Positions 1 through 9,774 of a stretch of 64,000 bases of DNA are shown piece after piece. Position 1 is the first letter of the stretch, and each line of letters opens with the position of its first letter. The DNA comes from Salvia splendens (Eukaryota; Streptophyta; Magnoliopsida; Lamiales; Lamiaceae): the NCBI RefSeq assembly GCF_004379255.2, contig NC_056034.1, positions 2,544,501 to 2,608,500 on the forward strand, written 5' to 3'. The notes under the pieces were generated by a model. That model was given only the letters and a program-made list of their open reading frames with translations, was not told the origin of the DNA and searched no databases. A program made the position numbers and the translations under genes.

Positions 1-2
1 GA

Positions 3-1127
3 GTCCTCTTTAGAAAGTCTTACCTCCAGCCGTTATTGCGGTGCGTAGGACCAGAAGAGACGGACTACATCCTCAGAGAAGTTCATGAAGGATCGTGCGG
101 CAGCCACATTGGAGCTAGAGCTTTAGCTAAAAAAGTTCTAAGATGGGGATATTATTGGCCAACCTTGGTACAAGAAGCAGTGCAGCTCGTCAAGACATGC
201 CCGAAGTGCCAAATCCATGCAAATATCCCAAGGATGCCGCAGACCGATCTATTCACTATGCAAAGCCCTTGGCCTTTCATGCAATGGGGCATAGACATAG
301 TGGGACCACTTCCTCAAGCTCCTCGGCAAATGAAATTCCTAATCGTTGCCATGGACTACTTTACGAAGTGGGTGGAAGCTGAACCATTAGCTACGATAAC
401 GAGCTCGAAGGCATTGGACTTCGTCTGGAAGAACATAGTGTGCCGATTTGGCATACCCCACATCCTCATCTCGGATAACGGGACTCAGTTCACCGACAAG
501 ACGTTCAAGAATTGGTGCCAAGAGCTGAATATTCAACAGCGGTTCACTTCGGTCTCTCATCCACAAGCAAACGGACAAACGGAGGTAACAAATCGTATCC
601 TGGTGAAGGGGTTAAAAGCTCGGTTAGAACAAGCCAAAGGACAATGGGTAGAAAATCTCCCTCAAGTCCTATGGTCCTACCGAACTACGCCCACAACCTC
701 GAACGGTGAAACTCCGTACAGTCTTGTGTACGGCACTGAAGCCGTGATTCCGGTGGAGATCGGCATACCTAGTCCTCGAACTCTAAATTTCTCAGCAGAA
801 ATGAATGACGACGGACTGAGAGCCGAGCTAGATCTCGCCGAAGAAAGAAGAGAATTGGCATGCATAAAAGCAGCCAAGTACAAGGAGCAAGTAGCCCGGT
901 ATTACAACCAAAGGGTGAAGAAGCTGCAACTTCAAGTGGGAGATCTCGTCTTGAGAAACAACGAAGTAAGCCGAGCAGAAAAGCTGGGCAAGCTCGAACC
1001 CACATGGGAAGGTCCGTATCGGGTGTCAGAAGTCCTCGGCAAAGGGTCTTACAAATTGGCTCACATGTCAGGAGAACAGGTACCCCGAACATGGCACATT
1101 TCCAACCTCAAAAAGTTCCATTTGTAA
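3..1127 (+). CDS. gypsy polyprotein, integrase region (partial)
   Basis: The reading frame is already open at the window edge, so an apparent start at 36 (TTG) is not a real start. In order it shows an HHCC zinc-binding domain (HEGSCGSHIG, then CPKC), the integrase core with the first Asp in DIVGPLPQ, the second in SDNGTQF and the Glu in NGQTEV, and a C-terminal GPYRV-type module before the stop. No stop or frameshift breaks it, so this piece looks recently active. It would insert the element cDNA into host chromosomes. No gag, protease or reverse transcriptase is visible because they lie upstream of the window. Confidence 0.93.
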   Translation, partial: VLFRKSYLQPLLRCVGPEETDYILREVHEGSCGSHIGARALAKKVLRWGYYWPTLVQEAVQLVKTCPKCQIHANIPRMPQTDLFTMQSPWPFMQWGIDIVGPLPQAPRQMKFLIVAMDYFTKWVEAEPLATITSSKALDFVWKNIVCRFGIPHILISDNGTQFTDKTFKNWCQELNIQQRFTSVSHPQANGQTEVTNRILVKGLKARLEQAKGQWVENLPQVLWSYRTTPTTSNGETPYSLVYGTEAVIPVEIGIPSPRTLNFSAEMNDDGLRAELDLAEERRELACIKAAKYKEQVARYYNQRVKKLQLQVGDLVLRNNEVSRAEKLGKLEPTWEGPYRVSEVLGKGSYKLAHMSGEQVPRTWHISNLKKFHL

Positions 1128-1320
1128 GAGACAGTCCGATCAGTCAGTCTTAAGTCCTGTCCGGTCAATATGCTTTCTGTGGTTTACTTGGTCTTTATTT
1201 GTCTCTGTGCGTTTTTGTCTGTCTGTTTTGTCTGTCTCTGTGCGTGTCGTCTCTTACAAATGTTACTGAGGTATCTTGTTCTTCGAAGGCTGATCCCCTT
1301 CTTAGAACATGTACAAGCAC

Positions 1321-1500
1321 ACGATTGTGAGTCAAAGCTTCTAAAGAGGATACAAGACCACAATTCAGCTTAAACAAGCAGTTCGTCTAAAACGAACTGC
1401 AACAAGCCAACGATTGTGAGTCAAAGCTTCTAAAGAGGATACAAGACCACAATTCCGCTTAAGAAACAAGCACTTCGTCTGAAACGAACTGCAACAAATG
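1321..1500 (+). repeat. two-copy 89-bp tandem repeat in gypsy 3' non-coding region
   Basis: A unit beginning ACGATTGTGAGTCAAAGC starts at 1321 and again at 1410. The second copy is nearly identical, with small differences such as CAGCTTAAAC versus CCGCTTAAGAAAC. It lies in the spacer between integrase and 3' LTR, where Tat-type elements often carry tandem repeats. Confidence 0.85.
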
Positions 1501-1670
1501 TCCAATTCTCGCGATAAAACTTGCCTGAATTAGGACATGGGAAAGTCCGATCCACGCGATAAAACTCGCCGAATTAGGACAAGGGAAAGTCCGATCCCCA
1601 AATTAGGACAACGGAAAGTCCGATCCGAGCGATAAAACTCGCCAAATTAGGACACAAACCAAGTCCGGTC
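1499..1670 (+). repeat. about 3 copies of a roughly 55-bp repeat in gypsy spacer
   Basis: Variants of GCGATAAAACTCGCC followed by AATTAGGACA and AAAGTCCGATCC recur around 1511, 1556 and 1630. One intermediate copy near 1595 is shortened. This is a second repeat family directly beside the 89-bp one. Confidence 0.8.
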
Positions 1671-1771
1671 AAAAAAGAGTTCACTTCATAAGACCGTGGA
1701 CAAACATCAACTTACCCCGTGCCTTTATCCAGAATGCCGCAGTGATTCACTTCGCTTTTCGGGGGGGGTAG

Positions 1772-2428
1772 TGATGGAGTACGTACTAAACAAGCCCAAC
1801 AGCAGTAAAGCCCAAGACAGAGTATCAGTTCGGCATGACCAAAGAGTATCAGTCCGGCGTGATTAAAGAGTTCAGTTCGGCACAACCAAAGAGTTCGGCC
1901 CCAGCCTACAGCTCGGTAAAAGCCAACCAATCAAACTCTGCTCTCAGGTCGGCATCAAGCTCTACTCTCAGATCGGCAAAAGCTGCTCGGCAATAATTCA
2001 GTAGTTCGGTCTTAGCATTCGACCGAACTAGGAGTTAGTGGACTCATGAAAGGCCTCCACGACCTCCACTACACCCACGATCTATTTAGTGGTGTCAAGC
2101 AGTCATTAACTCATGCAGGATAGTGGACCCATGCAAGATCGCCACGATCTCCACGACATCCACTACCTAATAAATGCTGCATGCCACGATCTTGGTTCAA
2201 GGTATAAATAGAACCTAGATCAAATAGATAGGATTTTTCGGTTAACTTCTGTAAAGCTCTCTAGAGAGAAAATAGCAAATAGCAAGTCCGTATTGTTAGC
2301 TGTAGAAAACAGATCAAGCAATACAACTCTGCCCTCTTTTCTTCCCGTGGACGTAGATTTACCTCAGTAAATCGAACCACGTAAATCTCTGTGTCGTAAT
2401 TTATTTTTACGTGCATTAACTAACATCA
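1772..2428 (+). repeat. 3' LTR of gypsy element (657 bp)
   Basis: It starts TGATG and ends CATCA, a perfect 5-bp terminal inverted repeat with TG...CA ends. It is preceded by a run of G (1761-1768) that fits the polypurine tract. A TATA box (TATAAATAG) lies at 2203, giving plus-strand transcription. The right end coincides exactly with the loss of homology of the interrupted minus-strand gene. Confidence 0.88.
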
Positions 2429-2716
2429 AAAATTCGCCAATTCATCAGCGCTCATCACCAGAGGGCTTTTACTGGGCGAGCCGAAATGCCCGATCCCGGT
2501 TTTGAAAACAAAGCTGAAAGGTTTTTGCGAATCATTTGGGCGGTAGGAAAATTTGATAGAGGGGCCGGAATCGAGAAAAGTTCTAAGGTTTAGGGATAAT
2601 TCTTTCGAATCGCCAGCGGAAACGCCGGACTGAAAGGGGAAATTCATAACATTGAGTGGGATTTTAGCTCTGAGCAATGGCGTATGCTCATCCCTAAATT
2701 TGATTGAAGCCTTCAT
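2426..2716 (-). pseudogene. conserved plant protein, N-terminal fragment cut by the gypsy LTR
   Basis: Reading on the minus strand from ATG at 2716, the product opens MKASIKFRDEHTPLL and continues with PFQSG and SYRPNDSQKPFSFVFKTG. I recall this opening from a small conserved plant family, usually annotated as uncharacterised, but I cannot name it with certainty. The frame stays open until the LTR boundary. Its stop codon is made by the terminal TCA of the LTR (2426-2428), so everything after about residue 93 has been separated by the insertion. The rest of the gene should lie beyond the other end of the retroelement, outside the window. No function is assigned. Confidence 0.7.
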
Positions 2717-3449
2717 TTCTTCTAGGGATTATTGTGTGCTGCGTGAGTATGCTGTGAGAGTGTGGAATTTTGGGTGATAGTAATTTATAGAGAAGAGAAA
2801 GCGGCGAAGATGTGGCTGAAGAAGGGCAGAGGGAGACTGCAGCCTGTCTTTTTGGCGTTTGTTGAGAATTGTAAAATGACGATTCTGGTGCGCGTTTGTT
2901 ATAGGGGGTATAATTGGAATTTAAACAGGTCTTGCTGTATAACAACGAACTAAAATTTGAAATGAGATCTATATTTTGAAATTTAAATTTATTTGGAATT
3001 ATATGGATATTGGAGCACAATAATTGATTCGAGTTTTGTTGACATTACCTGCTTAGCAACAAAGATGGTGGTGGGATTGCAATGTTTTCACACTGGTTGA
3101 CATAATGTGTCTGTGTGCTACCTTTCATTTAGGAGGAGGCACTCAAGTGAACTATAGCAATTGGTTGGCAGCATAAAGAGAATGAAGACTAGTAGTCAAT
3201 TGTGAACAATGGGATGGTTTGTAATGGAAAAATCAAACATAGGCTTTCAGCATCTTAACTCATAGATCTAATGTAAAACACATCTCGTTTTTCGCCTAAT
3301 TTTGTAGGTATTGCTCTACATAGTTATTGATAGTTGGTTGTTCATGTTAGTTCAGTAAGAGGACTTATATGCATTACACTAACTTATGTTTGAAACAGTG
3401 TTCTGTTTTGTAGTATACTATTAATTATGAGTTATGTATACTGATAGCC
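2717..3449. other. intergenic; 5' flank of the interrupted gene
   Basis: This should contain the promoter of the minus-strand fragment. Open frames in it (for example 2762-2953 plus and 2694-3020 minus) look like chance. No element ends recognised. Confidence 0.5.
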
Positions 3450-4446
3450 ATGGCCTCAAAGGGTCCAAGTCTAAACTTGACCATGCTAAGCGGCAGAAGG
3501 TGTGTATTTTAACTTCATATTTGCTCATTTTGTTGACAGTATCTGTAATAAGCTCCAAAAGAAACTTACTGCACCACTCAATTAGTCACTCTAGGATCTA
3601 TTATTTTTATTGCTATATCTAGATATGTCTATTATACAGCTTTACCTATACTTTCTTAGTTAGAGCTTTCGAATGGGGGAAGCTCAAGTGCATGGATCCC
3701 ATGATACAGAACCCTGTTTTGTTAGTTATTACGTGTTCATATAGTTTAAGTTGCATTTGCTTGAAACCTGTTACAAATCGCATTAATAACGCCATAGGTT
3801 TTGAACTCATAGCTGTCTGCTATCATTTTATTGTATCCATGATTGGTTGTTAGAAGTTACAATAACACACACACGCATGTAACGTAGTAGCTTGATTGGT
3901 ATGAAAAGCTGGACTACATAACAATTCAATGTCCTATCATAACATTTGACCTTAGGATGACTGATATCTTCTGCTTGTGTAGTTTAATTGTTTGTACTGG
4001 GACTTTTTTTCTTGAACTAGTCATCACCTCTTCTTTTAGGTACTCATCAATGCTGGCTGAAAATCTTGTTAATCCACCAAGTCTTTGCAAGCCATCTTAC
4101 TTATGCAATGCTGAAACAAACCCGAGTAGTTCTGCAAGAAGAGGTGGTGAATCAGATAATGGTATGGGATAAAATTTTGAAATTGGTTGATTCTACTGTT
4201 TTATAGCTTGCTTGAGTTTTGATCCTTTGATAATGCTAGGATCCCATTTAGATATCCCTGCTACAGATGCAGATTATGATTTGCAATCCAGCAAAGAATC
4301 TGTAAGTTTCAAATCCCAACAGTGGTTAATGGTTATCTTTCTTGCAGTTATCATTCACACTACTGTTGACTAATGCAATATTTGCTCAGACAGCAGAGGA
4401 AAAAGTCCTGAGAAGCATGACACTAGACATGACAGCTCACTTGTGA
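3450..4446 (+). pseudogene. possible eroded multi-exon gene, unknown identity
   Basis: Four segments with splice-like borders join in one frame: 3450-3499, 4040-4161, 4240-4301 and 4390-4446, giving about 96 residues including SSMLAENLVNPPSLCKPSY and LDIPATDADYDLQSSKES. However, the first segment also reads well in another frame (DSHGLKGSKSKLDHAKRQK). The fourth reads better in a frame that does not join (DSRGKSPEKHDTRHDSS). A further coding-like piece follows near 4491-4580 (VPVEELLARYKKVERGAELP). Conflicting frames suggest frameshifts in a decaying gene. I do not recognise the family. A working small gene cannot be excluded. Confidence 0.35.
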
Positions 4447-5315
4447 AATTTCAAACTGTTAAGTTTCATTGATTTCCACATTATATTTAGGCAATCACAC
4501 TTGTTCCTGTAGAGGAATTGCTTGCAAGGTATAAAAAGGTAGAGAGAGGAGCTGAGCTCCCTGTTCCCTCCCTTCTCTTCTTATTGGGTGCAGGTAGTTT
4601 TCTGATGCTACATTTATCATTCGGGATTGTGACAGTGAAGATGTAGATGATGACTCTATATCCTAGTCTATTTCTGGTTCTGAAGAGTTATTAGATTGTA
4701 GTTGTAGTTCCATTCCAACAGAGGAGATAAGTAGTGAGTAGGATGGTATTCTTGCAAGTTGTGTTTAATATCCATGCAATGCAAAGCAGGCACATCCTCT
4801 GCAAGGAAAGTGCAACAGTTGCTCTTGTTCAATACAAAGTGGAGTAGTAAATATTTCTCTCTCTCGATTGAAGTCCAAAATTTGCACCTCATGTGTAGGA
4901 TTTCATGGAGCTTAAGGTGAAAAATAAATTCAAGATTTTTGCAATAAAATAATAGATCTAAGGCAAACAATAAATGAAACCAATTCCAAATAATAGAGGG
5001 CGAAGCAAAAAATTCAATATTCAAACCGAGAAAATGTTTTTCTATTTTATAAATTCCTAAAGTTTTATCAAATTTTGCATATAAGTTTTGAAACAACGTA
5101 AGTAAATCGTCAAGTTAGCGTCACAATATTGATTGGTTGAAAAGTCGGATAAATTTGTTAATCAAAATAACTCTATAGTTTCAGTTGCAAAATTATCATT
5201 CTACTTTAAAATAAAAGATTGCCGGCAATTACTTAGAGAACAATAAAGAAATGACTTAATCATTTGTTAAATTGAGTAAATTTCCCTCAATCTCAAACCA
5301 CGATTGTTCTCATAA
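4447..5315. other. intergenic, AT-rich
   Basis: Holds the coding-like fragment near 4491-4580 described with the preceding pseudogene; otherwise AT-rich DNA with only chance open frames (such as 4668-5096 minus). Confidence 0.5.
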
Positions 5316-5879
5316 GAGCATCTGCAGCGGTGCTCTCCCGTAAGAACAGCGTCCGTCCCGTTGGCGCGGCAACCCCCTGTCCGCTGCTGTGCTCTTGCCG
5401 CTGGCACGGCGATGCTCGATGCATCGAGCACGTCCGTGCCGGTGAGCAGGACGACGTGACGTGTTTCTATTAGCCATTGTCATTTTTTTCTTTTTTTTTT
5501 AAAACTAAAAAATAATACCAAAAAGTAAATAATATATATTTTCGGATCCCCAAAAATATAGTCGTTTTATTACTGTTTTTTTGAATTTTTTTTAAAAATT
5601 TAATCCCAAAATCATCTATAAATACACACATTCATCATCCATTTGGGCGAAATTCGGCCACGGGTAGTGAGTTTTTTTAACTTTATGAATTTAATTATGT
5701 AACTTTTAATTTTTAGGATTTAAATTATGTAATTTTTAATTTTTAGGATTTTAATTATGCAATTTTTAATTTTTTTAGTAATTTGTAATAGTATTCAAGG
5801 TATTTTTAATGCATTTTAATATTGTGAAAATATTTTATTTAAATTGAATAATAGAATGGTGGGATCCTTGAGCATGTCC
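5316..5879 (+). mobile_element. PIF/Harbinger-like non-autonomous element (probable)
   Basis: The left end GAGCATCTGCAGCGGTG is very close to the ends of the Harbinger element at 27564 and the MITE at 20304. A GC-rich first 140 bp is followed by AT-rich DNA with a TATA-like CTATAAATACAC (about 5617), the same layout as the 5' flank of the transposase gene at 28053. The right end (about 5879, reverse complement GGACATGCTC) matches only weakly and the 3-bp duplications (TAA left, TTA right) do not agree, so the right border is uncertain. Confidence 0.55.
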
Positions 5880-6258
5880 TTATGAGTGTTGTGCTTATAA
5901 GAAAGAGCTGAGAGTAAAAAAATAATAAAAATGGGTCTGGACCCACGTCCGTACTCTTATTTATTGATTAGATTGTTTTGTACAGTATAAGGGAAATATT
6001 CTTTAATTTGTTTTAATTAAAAACTAGAGAAGAGAGAAGATAGATCGTGCGCTCCAACCCTCAAATATTTCAAACCCTCCCCCCTTTTGGAATTCCCTCT
6101 GCATTTCGAATTCCCAATTCATCCACTCTCACTATTTTGCCCTTGATAACCCCCCCCCCATTCCCTCCAAACTGGGATTTTTAGGAATCGAATTCTGTTT
6201 CTCCCTCTCTTCTCCAATTCCCAGCCCTGGTTTATGAACTTTCGTATTGTGAGAAAAG
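5880..6258 (+). promoter_or_regulatory. upstream region and leader of the NSE4 gene
   Basis: Pyrimidine-rich leader-like DNA (about 6050-6240) precedes the ATG at 6259. No clear TATA box is seen. A homopolymer of C lies at about 6151-6159. Confidence 0.4.
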
Positions 6259-8770
6259 ATGCGAACCGTAAAGAGGGAGATATTTAACCGTAACAATCGG
6301 ATTACACAGAGCAGTGAGCAGAACGCCTGTGAGGCACGCGATGCAGCGGATAACAGCGGAGCCGAGGACGCTTTTGTTAAGCGCAGGGTTCTTCGCTCCA
6401 AGTACCTCATCTTCAAAAACCGAATATGCGGTATTTGCAGTTTATTAGATTCTCTTCAACTTTAATACTTACTTTAACAATATTTTGGGGCGTGGTACAG
6501 CAGTTGTTTGGATGTGTGGAAATAATATTATCCTCTATGTATAAGTTTTCTCTGTTGATATAATAATAGTATGTTTGAGTATCATAATGGCTTTTTAGTT
6601 TTTACCCTTGCATCTCTAGTTGCATTTCTAATTGGCCACTGCATCAGTATATGGATATATTATCTCTTAATTGATTGCATGGGTAAATTTGTTTTCTTAT
6701 TATGCTTAACATGATCTTATATTGTTTTTATATTTTATTGTGCAGATGAGAGGGATGATATATCAAAAGTTGATTCTCAAAAGTTCAGAACATTTATTGA
6801 AGAAGTAGATAGCTTGCATCAGCTAGGTAAAGTTGCAAGTACTTATAATTGCATTTTTTATGTGGACGGACTCTTTGTGTCTTTATAGATAGCTACTGTC
6901 ATTTGTTTTGATATATGGGTAGGCGTTCTACCGTTTCTCATGTGGAAGTGGTTTGCGTTCTAACTACTTTCTGTCAATAGCAAAAGATTAATGGGAACTG
7001 GGTTGAATTCTAACTTTTTTATGAATTAATATGGAAAATACGATTTCATATAACGATACATGAAGAAGTAAGCCAATTGATTGTTGGGAAGAGGTTGGAT
7101 GACATAGCATCTACAATGTAATCCATCAGGGAACGTTTTATTGGGTGTAAATGGGACTCATTGCTTGCTTTACTAAACTAATATTATTGCCAAGTTGTTT
7201 CTGTGATGTCATATCTTATTGCTACATTTGCTTTTGATTCTCGGTCGACTGAACTTATAATTATTTTTTTTCCCTATGTGTAGTACAAAAGCCCAGGGAG
7301 CAAGTAGCAGATGCTGAAGCTCTGTTTGACATTACAAATACATTGGTGACCTCTGTTAAAGCATATAACAATGATGGCTTAACGCCTTCAGATTTTGTTA
7401 GCTGTCTTCTTAGAGATTTTGGAAAAGAAGGTGGACCAAGTAGTAACCGAAATGAGCAAAGTGGTTCGATAAGATGGGAAGACATTGGACAAGTTGTCTC
7501 TGTTGTTTTCAGCAGTGCTCCTGGTTGTCGTACAATGTAATCTTCTTTTGTACACTTGGCCAATTTTCTTTGTTATTTTTCAAAAATTTGCAGGATGCCT
7601 AACTTAACTATGCTTATAATGGACGACAGGATTGGCCCCATGAACACTGAATTAAAGGAGCGTAAGACTGTGGTTCATAGAAAGCGCGCAAAACCAACGA
7701 AAAATTCCCGGCCAGAAGAGGTAAAAAAAATCTTATAATCAATCTTTAAAAAAGAGAAGTAACAATAGGTATCAATACTTTTTTATCCCCATGGGAGAAC
7801 TGAAGCACCAAGCTTTGATGTTTTATTTTTCCTTTTTTTGGTTGCCTTCACTTCCCACTTCCAAAATGTCTTTATTTCTCTTGGATGTTTTGCCTCATCA
7901 TATAACAAGGATAGAGCACGATAACCAAGCTGATTCAAATGTTTTTTTTGGTTATTTGACAGCTTGAAAACGACAGTGGCGAGAAAACGGATACTGATAA
8001 GAATATGGCGACTATGTTTAATGTCTTGAGGAAGAATCGCAAGGCCAAGCTCGAAAATCTAATATTAAACAGGAAGTCGTTTGCACAAACTGTGGAAAAT
8101 TTATTTGCTCTATCATTTCTTATAAAAGATGGGCGTGCTGAGATTTCAGTGGACGGCACTGGACGACATCTGGTTTGTAAGTATACCTCTTACTCTCTAG
8201 CGGGGTAAAATCCAGTGTAGTTTCATAATCTTTACCCTGATCTCATCCCTCACTTCTACATGGAATTGCTTTTCCTTTCAGCCCCAAAGAATGCTCCTAG
8301 TGCTGATGCAATTCAATCTGGCGAGTCTGCTTATAGTCATTTTATATTCAGATATGACTTTAAGGACTGGAAGGTACTTTTAGCCACCTGTTATCTCTAA
8401 TTATTTGTTATCTCACCTTAGAAATGTTACTTTTCTTGTTCTGCATATTCAATATTCGCAATCAATTCCTCATAAACCTGACTTCATGGATAATGTTAAC
8501 TTTTAGGCAATGTTGGATTCTGTTGCTGCCGGGGAGGAACTCATGCCCCACAGACTCGAGGCAAATGAAGCTAGAAGTAACGTTGAACCAGACTCAGAGT
8601 TTGATGGATCCCAAGCTGCACAGCCTTCAACTCCTATAAGGAAATTGTGTAGGAACCGAGGTTTGGTTATACAGGAGCAGACTGTTGTGGAAGATTCACC
8701 TGAAAGTGACACTAATACAACTACTGAAAGGACTGCTGCCATTCGTAGAGGAAAGCGAAAATTAAGATGA
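6259..8770 (+). CDS. NSE4A: SMC5/6 complex kleisin subunit, NSE4-type
   Basis: Seven exons join in frame: 6259-6430, 6746-6826, 7284-7536, 7630-7720, 7963-8176, 8282-8373 and 8507-8770, giving 388 residues. All introns are GT-AG. NSE4 is the kleisin that bridges the SMC5 and SMC6 heads in the nuclear SMC5/6 complex, which acts in DNA repair and chromosome maintenance. Recognisable stretches are [15 protein letters not shown] near the start, [35 protein letters not shown] in the middle and the winged-helix-like C-terminal domain with [22 protein letters not shown] followed by FRYDFKDWK. The length fits plant NSE4 proteins (about 400). The start is the first ATG and fits the family N terminus. 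Exon 4 has a second in-frame acceptor 36 bp upstream. Plants often have two paralogues, so A versus B is inferred. Confidence 0.93.
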
Positions 8771-9774
8771 TACATTGACAAAACTCGTAAGGTGCATTCT
8801 TGGGTGTCATGCAAAACTGAACAAATGGTTAGTTTGTTCGTGCTGTGCTGGGATTTGGTATGCCAATCTCTCCTTGGCTCGAGCGTCAAGTAGTTATTAT
8901 TGTTTTTTTTGGATTGTTAAAATGAGTAGAAATTTGAAGACTGCTTGATGTAGTTGTTGTTTTATTTCTCGTAGATTTGCATAGTTTGGCTTATCAGTTC
9001 TCTCTATCATTACTATTGTTTGTCCTTTCTAGAATGCTGTAGTAGCAGTTGAGGCTGGCATTATTCTGGATGTATATTAACGGTTCTAGAAACTTACATT
9101 AATATTATGCATGTTTGTCCAACTGTGCATTTTCATTCTTGTGATAAAGATGTGCCCATAATCGTCATTTGAGTAACTGCATAGTAAGAATCAGAATATG
9201 GTTGTTAGAAATCTGAAACTATTACTAATAAGGCGTTTGATCTGACTTTCGTGCATTTCGATGCTTGGTCCATCCGTTCTAACCTCTAATTAAACCATTA
9301 TTGTGGCTAATGAATAATAATTATAAGTAATAAATCTTAAGAATTCTATTATTCTAATTAATATCAGTATTAATTTGGCGGGCTAATTATAGTGGTTGGC
9401 TCTTGACACCGGAGGCCCACTACTTATATGAAGCCCATTTACAGGCACGTGGGTCCCATAGCCAGGGCACGTGATATTTAGGATCTTTCCATTTTTATTT
9501 ATCTGAAAACTCGCGCGCGGAATCCAAAATTTCTTAACTAAATTTAATTCTAAAAAATAAATATCCCTTTAGAAAATTCACCATCGCGAAAATTTTATTA
9601 TCACTTTTTTATTTTAGCTGCATCTTCCCGCTTTGGGCAAACCCTAGATTGTCTCGTTCAATTATTTCACTCGGATTCCAACTTTAACCGAATACTGCTT
9701 CGCAGATCCTTTTCCGGTGGTTTTGGAATCGTATATTTGCCTTTTTTTTTGTTTTGAGTCTGAGCTTCGGAGCT
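8771..9774. promoter_or_regulatory. NSE4 3' flank and promoter of the CCCH gene
   Basis: Two perfect G-boxes (CACGTG) lie at 9446-9451 and 9468-9473, among GGCCCA/GCCCAT site-II-like motifs. A telo-box (AAACCCTAG) is at 9639-9647. This set is common upstream of genes expressed in dividing cells. The leader of the next gene starts roughly after 9640. Nothing coding is seen in 8771-9400. Confidence 0.5.

Larger units (their letters stand above)
1..2428 (+). mobile_element. Ty3/gypsy LTR retrotransposon, 3' part
   Basis: The left window edge cuts a gypsy element. What remains is the integrase end of the polyprotein (3-1127), a repeat-containing non-coding stretch (1128-1771), a G-rich polypurine tract near 1761-1768 and the 3' LTR (1772-2428). 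The long non-coding spacer between integrase and LTR, and the style of the integrase, suggest the Tat/Retand group, but the reverse transcriptase needed to decide lies outside the window. The first 5 bases after the element are AAAAT (2429-2433), the expected target duplication if the other end is intact. Confidence 0.9.

Noticed and set aside
4668..5096. 142-residue minus-strand frame
   Set aside because: AT-rich low-complexity composition and no recognisable motifs.
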